Assembly (NCBI GenBank): GCA_015486145.1
Contig: WFSH01000067.1
Coordinates: forward strand, 1 to 12,496
Direction: 5' to 3'
Length of the DNA: 12,496 nucleotides
Source of the DNA: Mesoaciditogaceae bacterium
Lineage (GTDB): Bacteria > Thermotogota > Thermotogae > Mesoaciditogales > Mesoaciditogaceae
The notes below the pieces were generated by a model. The model was not told the DNA's origin and made no database searches. It saw only the letters and a list, made by a program, of their open reading frames with translations. Shown piece after piece: positions 6,504-12,496 of this stretch. The translations under genes were made by a program, and so were the position numbers. Each line of letters opens with the position of its first letter. Positions within the stretch are counted from its first letter, which is position 1.

Positions 6504-6695
6504 ATGCCAAGAAAATGTGATATTTGTGGAAAAACAATTTCAACTGGGAACAACGTAAGTCATTCTCACAAAAAGACAAAGAGAACTTTCAAGCCAAACC
6601 TTCAACCTGTTAGAGTGTTAGATAAAGAAGGCAGAGTAAAGCGTTTAATGGTTTGCACCAGGTGTCTTAAAGCTGGAAAGGTTCAAAGAGCTTGA
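6504..6695 (+). CDS. rpmB: 50S ribosomal protein L28
   Basis: L28 is a small protein of the large ribosomal subunit, binding 23S rRNA near the E-site side. The 63-residue product has the family start MPRKCDICGK and a basic middle (HSHKKTKRTFKPN, 20-32), as usual for bacterial L28. Two cysteine pairs, C5/C8 and C51/C54, make it the zinc-binding (C+) form; zinc-free paralogues lack them. The start is supported by a strong ribosome binding site and by the promoter at 6435-6463. Its stop codon overlaps the TTG start of alr, so it heads the rightward operon. Confidence 0.97.
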   Translation: MPRKCDICGKTISTGNNVSHSHKKTKRTFKPNLQPVRVLDKEGRVKRLMVCTRCLKAGKVQRA

Positions 6696-7798
6696 AGGAT
6701 ATGGAAAGCCGGAACACATATGCGGAGGTGAACGTTAAAAAGTTCCTCCGCAATATTTTTGAAATTTCAAAAAGAATTGAAATGCCGGTAGCTCCAGTGC
6801 TCAAAGCTGATGCTTATGGTCACGGAGCTGTTGAGTTGGCTCACGCTTGTCAAAGAGATGGGGTTGGATTTCTCATCGTTGCATTTTTAGAAGAAGGAAT
6901 TCAACTAAGAGAAGCTGGTATAACGTTGCCAATTCTCGTTTTGAACTATTTTGATCCCTCGTACACCAGAGAAGCTCTGGAGCATGAACTCTCAATCACG
7001 ATTTATTCATCTGAACAGATGAAAGAAATTGCCCATCATCTTAAGCAAGACGAAAAAATAAAAGTACACATCAATGTTGATACTGGAATGTCTCGTCTTG
7101 GCCACGGTTTTGAGGGTTCTTTAAAGCTTTACGAAGAGATTGGCAAAGACCCAAGATTCTTGCTTGAAGGCGTTTACACTCATTTTTCCTCAGCCGACGA
7201 ACCAGAAGATAAAACAAGTGCGGAACAGATTGAAAAATTCAAAGATTTTTTAAGTCGTATTGAAAGGCCTCGTTATGTACATGTTTCAAACAGTGCCGCA
7301 GCGACTGTTTTGAAAGTTCGTGTTGGTAATATGTGCAGAGTTGGAATAGCATCATATGGGTTACAGCCTTCTTCAAAAGTTCAAATAGATTACCTTCAAC
7401 CTGTTATGAGTGTTCATTCAAGTGTTTCATTCGTGAAGAAATTGTACAAGGGACAAAGTGTTGGTTACGGCCACACTTTTACCGCTGATAAAGATATGAG
7501 AGTTGCTACCATTCCCTTTGGCTATGCTGATGGGCTACCAAGAAGTCTTTCGAATAAAGGTTACGTGTTAATCCATTCAAAACGTGCCCGTATACTGGGT
7601 AGGGTTAGCATGGATCAGATTGTGGTTGACGTTTCTGACATTTTTAATGTTAAAATGGGAGACGACGTGATAATCATGGGGAAAAGTGGAAATGAGAAAA
7701 TAACTGCTGAAGAAATAGCTGAAATGGCTAATACAATAAATTACGAAATTGTGTGTGGTATTTCCAAGAGAGTTCCCCGTATTTATGTTGGAGAGTGA
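6692..7798 (+). CDS. alr: Alanine racemase
   Basis: Alr interconverts L- and D-alanine with pyridoxal phosphate, supplying D-Ala for peptidoglycan. The 368-residue product has the fold type III signature: PLP lysine K38 in PVLKADAYGHG, GMSRLG (132-137), VHVSNSAA (196-203), the RVGI segment (216-219) that in most family members reads RPGI, and the catalytic tyrosine Y259 in VGYGHTF, followed by GYADG (277-281) and SMDQ (306-309). All key residues are present and length is normal. The start is uncertain: the TTG at 6692 overlaps the rpmB stop by 4 bases (TTGA) with GGAAAGG ten bases upstream, while an ATG at 6701 would remove three residues but has its purine-rich site almost touching the codon. 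The overlap suggests translational coupling with rpmB. Confidence 0.95.
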   Translation: MKDMESRNTYAEVNVKKFLRNIFEISKRIEMPVAPVLKADAYGHGAVELAHACQRDGVGFLIVAFLEEGIQLREAGITLPILVLNYFDPSYTREALEHELSITIYSSEQMKEIAHHLKQDEKIKVHINVDTGMSRLGHGFEGSLKLYEEIGKDPRFLLEGVYTHFSSADEPEDKTSAEQIEKFKDFLSRIERPRYVHVSNSAAATVLKVRVGNMCRVGIASYGLQPSSKVQIDYLQPVMSVHSSVSFVKKLYKGQSVGYGHTFTADKDMRVATIPFGYADGLPRSLSNKGYVLIHSKRARILGRVSMDQIVVDVSDIFNVKMGDDVIIMGKSGNEKITAEEIAEMANTINYEIVCGISKRVPRIYVGE

Positions 7799-7813
7799 AA
7801 GTGGTGGATATCG

Positions 7814-8845
7814 GTGAAACTTGGCGATCTTTTCAGTGATGAGTATCTAGAAAAGTTAGGATTTTCCAAAGAGAATTTATCTGGTTATAAAATGGTGGCA
7901 GATATTTCCGAAAATGATACTGTTACCATGACTCTCAAGGTCACGAGTAAAAGATTGCAGGAATCGAGAGATGGTAAAAAATTTTTACTTTTAACGCTTG
8001 CGGACCGAAGCGGTGAGATACGTGCCGTAGATTGGTTCAACGCGAGTGAGAACGATGCCAAAATAAAGATCAACTCCGTGGTGAAAATTCGTGGGCATGT
8101 AATGATGTATATGGATAAACTGCAGATAAATGTTGACAAAGATCGGGATGCCCTTATGATACTGAATAAAGAAGAATATGACTCGTCTCTTTTCATTTCT
8201 GTTACAAAGAAAGATGTCAACGAGATGTATTCCGAGTTTAAAAAAATAATGGATGAGGTACACAAAGCGCATTTAAAGAAGCTCATTGAAATTCCGTTCG
8301 AAGATCAAAAATTTGTGGAAGATTTTCTCAAAGCTCCTGCAGCAATTATCGTGCATCATGCTTATAGAGGCGGACTTTTGGAACACACTCTTGGGGTGAT
8401 GAAACTTTGTAAGTCCATCGCCGAACTCTACCAAAATGTCGATAAGGATTTGCTAATAGTTGGTGCTGCAGTTCACGATGTTGGGAAAATATATGAATAC
8501 AAGATAGAACCTTATGGGATAGATCGTACAACGGAGGGTGAACTTATAGGTCATATAGTTTTAGGAGCGAAAATGGTCAACGATTGGGCCCAAAAAATTC
8601 CTGATTTTCCAAAAAGAGATCTTTACCACCTGATACACATGGTGCTCTCACATCACGGCGAGTTGGAATGGGGTTCCCCAACTTTGCCAAAAACTCTTGA
8701 AGCGGTGATTTTGCATCACGCCGATGATTTGGATTCCAAAATAGGGCAAATAAACTCTCTTAAAGAAAAGAACGGAAAATCTGAGTGGAGTGATTACGAT
8801 CGTTATCTTGGACGAAAAGTCATGCTCAACTGGAACGATCTTTGA
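7814..8845 (+). CDS. YhaM-family 3'-5' exoribonuclease (OB fold plus HD domain)
   Basis: Members of the YhaM family degrade RNA (and some DNA) from the 3' end with a metal-dependent HD domain. The 343-residue product has an N-terminal OB-fold region (about 35-110, with LLTLADRSGEIRAVDW at 59-74) and an HD domain: HHAYRGGLLEHTL (181-193, metal ligand H191), the H221-D222 pair in GAAVHDVGKI, GHIVLG (246-251), LSHHGE (279-284) and HHADDLDSK (301-309). It is slightly longer than B. subtilis YhaM (about 314 residues). The GTG start has GGTGGA five bases upstream and lies 15 bases after alr, so it is likely co-transcribed. The substrate in this organism cannot be read from sequence; a broader HD phosphohydrolase role is less likely given the OB domain. 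Confidence 0.88.
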   Translation: MKLGDLFSDEYLEKLGFSKENLSGYKMVADISENDTVTMTLKVTSKRLQESRDGKKFLLLTLADRSGEIRAVDWFNASENDAKIKINSVVKIRGHVMMYMDKLQINVDKDRDALMILNKEEYDSSLFISVTKKDVNEMYSEFKKIMDEVHKAHLKKLIEIPFEDQKFVEDFLKAPAAIIVHHAYRGGLLEHTLGVMKLCKSIAELYQNVDKDLLIVGAAVHDVGKIYEYKIEPYGIDRTTEGELIGHIVLGAKMVNDWAQKIPDFPKRDLYHLIHMVLSHHGELEWGSPTLPKTLEAVILHHADDLDSKIGQINSLKEKNGKSEWSDYDRYLGRKVMLNWNDL

Positions 8846-8923
8846 ACATTTTCTAAAAAACTTTCCATTGGATGAAAGAGTCAGACATAAGGGATGCCAT
8901 ACAAAATGTGATAGTGTAGAGTT

Positions 8924-8940
8924 CTCGCACAAAATGCGAG
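8924..8940 (+). terminator. Hairpin in the gap before topA, possible weak terminator
   Basis: CTCGCA (8924-8929), loop CAAAA, TGCGAG (8935-8940), followed by TTAATTAATATTT rather than a clean T-run. It ends 27 bases before the topA ATG. It could be a weak intrinsic terminator after the exonuclease gene or a structure in the topA leader. No convincing promoter for topA was found in this 122-base gap. Confidence 0.35.
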
Positions 8941-8967
8941 TTAATTAATATTTAAGGATGTGAATAC

Positions 8968-11202
8968 ATGACAAAAAAGCTTGTAATAGTTGAATCTCCC
9001 TCAAAAGCCAAAACAATTCAAAAATATCTTGGAAAAGAGTATACCGTTTTATCGTCTCAAGGGCACGTTAGAGATCTTCCAGTGTCCAGTTTTGGAGTTA
9101 AAATAAACGGAAAATTTACGCCGGAATTCGAAATATTGAAAGGAAAAGAAAAAATAGTTAAAACCTTAAAATCTGAAGCACGCGGAAAAGAGATCCTGCT
9201 TGCTACTGATAACGACAGAGAAGGAGAAGCCATTGCTTGGCATCTTTCCAAAATTTTGAAGATGAAGGTCAAAGATGAAAACCGTATTGTTTTCAACGAG
9301 ATCACAAAGAAAGTGATAAAGGAATCTGTGAAAAAACCAAGACAAATAGACATGAACATGGTGAATTCCCAGCTCACCAGGCGCATCCTTGATAGAATAG
9401 TTGGGTATAAAGTAAGTCCCATTTTATGGAAGGTCTTTAAGTACGGTCTCAGTGCTGGTAGAGTACAATCTGCTGCGCTCAGAATACTTTGTGAGCGTGA
9501 AAAAAGCATTCAAAAGTTCAAGCCTCAGAAGTATTTTGAAATAACGGCAAATATATTTGGAGAAAAGACAAAATTAAAATTTTTTGATAAGGTCGATCTT
9601 CACAAAAATCCTTTTGATTCCCAACAAAAAGCAGACAAAGCCTTGAATTACATCCTTTCAACTGAATTTTCCATCTTGGATGTGAAAGATGTAACCACCG
9701 CTCTCAAGCCCCCTCTTCCTTTCAAAACCAGCACGTTGCAACAAGCGGCGGCATCGGAATTGAATTTTCCAGTTTCAAAAACTATGAAGTTAGCTCAGAA
9801 ACTCTATGAAGGTGTTGATGTAGACGGTGAGACCATAGCCCTTATAACGTATATGCGTACAGATTCTTACAGAATATCAGAGGTGGCTCGAAAAAAGGCA
9901 ATGGAGTTCATCACTGAAAATTATGGCAAAGAGTACGTTTCCGAGAAAAGAATCGTGAAGAAGAGTGCATTTTCTCAAGATGCACATGAAGCGATCAGAC
10001 CAACTTATCCAGAGTTGAATGCTGATTCACTGAAAGGAAAATTGTCAAAAGAATTGTATTCTCTTTACTCGTTGATATGGAGACGTTTTATGGCATCACA
10101 GATGACCAATTCCGTATACGAAAAACGAACTTTTAAAATTTCTGATGAAAAGCAACGTGCACAATTTGTGATGGAATTCAAAAAGCGAAAATTTGACGGT
10201 TTTGAAAGGTTGATGCCAACTAAAAACGAGACACCATCGTTCCCCAGCGCTCGTATTGGTGAGAAAGTTGAGATTGTAAGCCCGGAAATTTTAGAACAGG
10301 AAACAAAACCACCTTCAAGATACAGCGAAGCGTCGCTCGTGAAAAAACTCGAAGCTGTTGGAATTGGAAGGCCAAGTACTTACGCCACGATCATTCAAAC
10401 GTTGCTCGATCGGAAGTACGTCGAAAGAAATAAAAAAAATCTCGTTCCAACAGTACTTGGTTTACTTGTCAATGATTTTTTAACCAGAGAGTTTTCTAAA
10501 ATCGTAAACCTGAAGTTCACAGCGTCAATGGAGAAAGCGCTTGACGGTATAGAAGAAGGCAAGAGTGATTGGCAGAAAGTTTTAAAAGAATTCAACGATG
10601 ATTTTGTTGAAAACCTTAATCGAGTTGCCGACGAAGTTAAATCTAAAAAACTTCGAGTGGCGGTACAAACAAATGTCAAGTGTCCCAAGTGTGGCACAGA
10701 AATGGTTTTGAAATATGGGAGATATGGAACTTACCTGGAGTGTCCCAATTGTGGCGAAAGAAAAAAAGTTCCAGCGGGTTCTGAAATTTCTTACGATGGA
10801 AGCGTGGCTCACGTAAAACTCTCAACGCCAGAAATGCTTGATGAAAAATGCCCCAAATGCGGTGCCCCGTTGGTCAAGAAAATGGGACGTTACGGTGAAT
10901 TCATATCGTGTAGCAGATACCCGGAGTGTGATTACACCAGACCTGTTGTTAAATATGCGCGAGGACATTGTCCGAAGTGCGGAGGAAAAGTAACAATACG
11001 TAAAAGTAAACGCGGAAAGATTTTTTACCTGTGTGAAAACAATCCCGAAAGTTGTGACTTTATAAGTTGGTATGAACCTTCTGACTTTAAATGTCCAGAG
11101 GATGGAGAAACGCTTTATTACAAAACGCGAAAGGGATCAGAGGTGCTTTTTTGTCCGAAGTGCAAGAAAGAATTCAGCGTGGAGAGTTTAAAAAAAGATT
11201 AG
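8968..11202 (+). CDS. topA: DNA topoisomerase I (type IA)
   Basis: TopA relaxes negative supercoils through a transient 5'-phosphotyrosine link. The 744-residue product begins with the Toprim domain (E9 in VIVESPSKAK; DNDREGE at 81-87, with acidic D81, D83 and E85) and has the catalytic Y295 and R297 in ITYMRTDS. The core ends near 560. The tail has four zinc-ribbon modules: C572/C575/C592/C595, C628/C631/C648/C654, C668/C671/C689/C696, and a fourth at 709-732 with only C709, C729 and C732, because CPED replaces the usual CPxC. T. maritima TopA is shorter (about 630 residues) with one such motif, so this tail is extended. AAGGATGTG before the ATG supports the start. Its 3' end overlaps the proposed lnt start. 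Confidence 0.98.
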   Translation: MTKKLVIVESPSKAKTIQKYLGKEYTVLSSQGHVRDLPVSSFGVKINGKFTPEFEILKGKEKIVKTLKSEARGKEILLATDNDREGEAIAWHLSKILKMKVKDENRIVFNEITKKVIKESVKKPRQIDMNMVNSQLTRRILDRIVGYKVSPILWKVFKYGLSAGRVQSAALRILCEREKSIQKFKPQKYFEITANIFGEKTKLKFFDKVDLHKNPFDSQQKADKALNYILSTEFSILDVKDVTTALKPPLPFKTSTLQQAAASELNFPVSKTMKLAQKLYEGVDVDGETIALITYMRTDSYRISEVARKKAMEFITENYGKEYVSEKRIVKKSAFSQDAHEAIRPTYPELNADSLKGKLSKELYSLYSLIWRRFMASQMTNSVYEKRTFKISDEKQRAQFVMEFKKRKFDGFERLMPTKNETPSFPSARIGEKVEIVSPEILEQETKPPSRYSEASLVKKLEAVGIGRPSTYATIIQTLLDRKYVERNKKNLVPTVLGLLVNDFLTREFSKIVNLKFTASMEKALDGIEEGKSDWQKVLKEFNDDFVENLNRVADEVKSKKLRVAVQTNVKCPKCGTEMVLKYGRYGTYLECPNCGERKKVPAGSEISYDGSVAHVKLSTPEMLDEKCPKCGAPLVKKMGRYGEFISCSRYPECDYTRPVVKYARGHCPKCGGKVTIRKSKRGKIFYLCENNPESCDFISWYEPSDFKCPEDGETLYYKTRKGSEVLFCPKCKKEFSVESLKKD

Positions 11203-12496
11203 CACTTGTCACGATCTCATCTGTTTTGTTGGGCATATCCATGCCTGGAATGATTTCTTCTATCTTTGTTTGGTTTGGATTAGTTCCTTTGTTGTTCTCC
11301 TTAAAAGATTTAAAATGGTGGAAAGCTTTGTTGTGGGGTTGGTATTTTGGCAGTTTGTACATTGGCCTCGCACTTTATTGGCTTCTTCCCACACTGACCA
11401 AAAATATATCCGAATTCATTGGATTTCCATCGTTTCTTGGAGTGTTTGCTTTCTTTTTGATGGTTGTGATTGAGGGAAGTTTTTTTGCAATTTTGGGATT
11501 GTCTTACAACTTGATTGAAAGAATACGATCACCTAAAATTCCCGTTTTTTTTCACGCCATGAGTTTTGCAGGACTTTACACGCTTATGGAATATTTCCGT
11601 GGCTTTGGAGAGCTGGGATTCACCGGTGCAAGGCTTTCAGATGCGTTATACTCGCAAATTGGCCTCATTCAAATTGCCACCATCTCAGGGACGCTCGGAA
11701 TAACTTTTCTCATCGTTTTTATGAATTACATGATCTACTCAACTTTAAAAAACAGAGTTCATTGGTACGCTCTTATTTCTCTATTACTCGTTATAATTGT
11801 TTTTTATTCACTTTCATTTATCGTGCCTCAACCCTTAAAAGTTGGAAGGAATAAAATGCGAATTGGGGTGGTCCAAACTGATGTTTCTGTGTCCCAGCAA
11901 TATCGCTTGAGAACTTCGGAAATTGTCCAACGAGTGGATAGCGATTTGGCCAAGCTGTCCAAAAATTCCACCTTGATTGTTTTTCCGGAAGGAACATTTT
12001 TGTATGATTTCACAAAAAGTTCAGTTTATCCCAAATTTGTTTCCACTTTGAGAGCTGACGATATTCACGTTATTTTAGGTTACCCTTCCACTTTCAAAGG
12101 GCATTTTTACAATTCTGCCGGTCTTTTTGGAGCGAGTGGACTTGAACAGATCTACTCCAAACACATCCTCGTACCTTTCACTGAAACTTTACCTTATCCA
12201 CAAATATTTGGGGTTTTTGGTTTTTTAAAACTCACCAATTTCTTCAGCCCTGGGAAAAAATTCACGATTTTCAAATGGAATGGAACAAAATTTGCCGTTC
12301 AAATATGCTTTGAGAGTTATTTTGGAAGGCTTTCGAGAAAATTCGCCAATGAGGGGGCTCAATTTTTGATCACGATCACTGATGACAGTTGGTTTGACCA
12401 ACGAACAGCGCTTATTCAACATTTTGCTCAAACAGTTTTCAGAGCAATAGAAAACAGAAAATGGGCTATTCAAGTGGCCGCTACAGGCATTACTGG
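11151..12496 (+). CDS. lnt: Apolipoprotein N-acyltransferase, 3' end cut by window
   Basis: Lnt adds the third acyl chain to the N-terminal cysteine of lipoproteins in the inner membrane, mainly in bacteria with an outer membrane. The frame stays open to the window edge (448 codons). About seven hydrophobic segments lie between residues 16 and 215, followed by a nitrilase-like domain from MRIGVVQTD (236). The catalytic triad is visible: E280 in VFPEGTF, K337 in YSKHILVPF, C386 in QICFES, spaced much as in E. coli (E267, K335, C387). I chose TTG at 11151 because AGAGGTG lies five bases upstream and it keeps the first membrane segment (KKRLALVTISSVLLGISMPG); this overlaps topA by 52 bases. GTG at 11160 is an alternative. 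ATG at 11241 would cut into that segment and lacks a good ribosome binding site. Confidence 0.92.
   Translation, partial: MSEVQERIQRGEFKKRLALVTISSVLLGISMPGMISSIFVWFGLVPLLFSLKDLKWWKALLWGWYFGSLYIGLALYWLLPTLTKNISEFIGFPSFLGVFAFFLMVVIEGSFFAILGLSYNLIERIRSPKIPVFFHAMSFAGLYTLMEYFRGFGELGFTGARLSDALYSQIGLIQIATISGTLGITFLIVFMNYMIYSTLKNRVHWYALISLLLVIIVFYSLSFIVPQPLKVGRNKMRIGVVQTDVSVSQQYRLRTSEIVQRVDSDLAKLSKNSTLIVFPEGTFLYDFTKSSVYPKFVSTLRADDIHVILGYPSTFKGHFYNSAGLFGASGLEQIYSKHILVPFTETLPYPQIFGVFGFLKLTNFFSPGKKFTIFKWNGTKFAVQICFESYFGRLSRKFANEGAQFLITITDDSWFDQRTALIQHFAQTVFRAIENRKWAIQVAATGIT

Noticed and set aside
6341..6553. 70-codon minus-strand open frame across the rpmB promoter
   Set aside because: It overlaps the well-supported promoter and the start of rpmB on the other strand and has no initiation signal.
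12194..12202. A second perfect TTATCCACA DnaA-box match
   Set aside because: It encodes a LPYP-Q segment within lnt at a place where that motif is expected from protein constraint, so a coincidence is likely.

Overview
The window is a bacterial chromosome segment of roughly 40% G+C (by eye). It carries two divergent runs of housekeeping genes separated by an 815-base noncoding region rich in repeats. The best guess for the source is a member of the Thermotogota. It has a Gram-positive-type PolC replicase of the size usual in that phylum, together with Lnt, an enzyme of double-membraned bacteria, plus a zinc-binding L28 and a topoisomerase I with several zinc ribbons. Fusobacteria also combine PolC with an outer membrane but are usually much poorer in G+C. 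The assignment is an inference, not something a single gene proves.

Minus strand, 5687 down to 423: ruvC (Holliday junction resolvase), polC (replicative DNA polymerase) and pyrE (orotate phosphoribosyltransferase) follow each other with gaps of 42 and 33 bases and look like one operon. It covers recombination, replication and pyrimidine supply. A TATAAT box lies only 6 bases before the ruvC ATG and no Shine-Dalgarno sequence is evident, so the message may be leaderless.

Plus strand, 6504 to the right edge: rpmB (L28), alr (alanine racemase), a YhaM-type OB-fold/HD exoribonuclease, topA (topoisomerase I) and lnt (apolipoprotein N-acyltransferase, cut by the window edge). A good promoter (TTGAGT, 17-base spacer, TATAAT) precedes rpmB. 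rpmB/alr and topA/lnt overlap; a 122-base gap with a small hairpin separates the exonuclease gene from topA.

Noncoding DNA: bases 1-422 and 5688-6503 bracket the ruvC-polC-pyrE operon and share repeats. A direct repeat of about 113 bases is almost identical at both ends. A second, more diverged mosaic copy lies next to the left one. An inverted 23-base pair (21 matches) also brackets the operon. The right-hand block additionally holds a two-hairpin element with terminal inverted repeats, small palindromes sharing the core ACATCCTGT, a 60-base-spaced direct repeat, and two DnaA-box-like 9-mers.

I found no CRISPR array, tRNA, rRNA, transposase, toxin-antitoxin pair or defence genes. The protein genes are ordinary. 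The flanking repeat family is the least explained part of the window.
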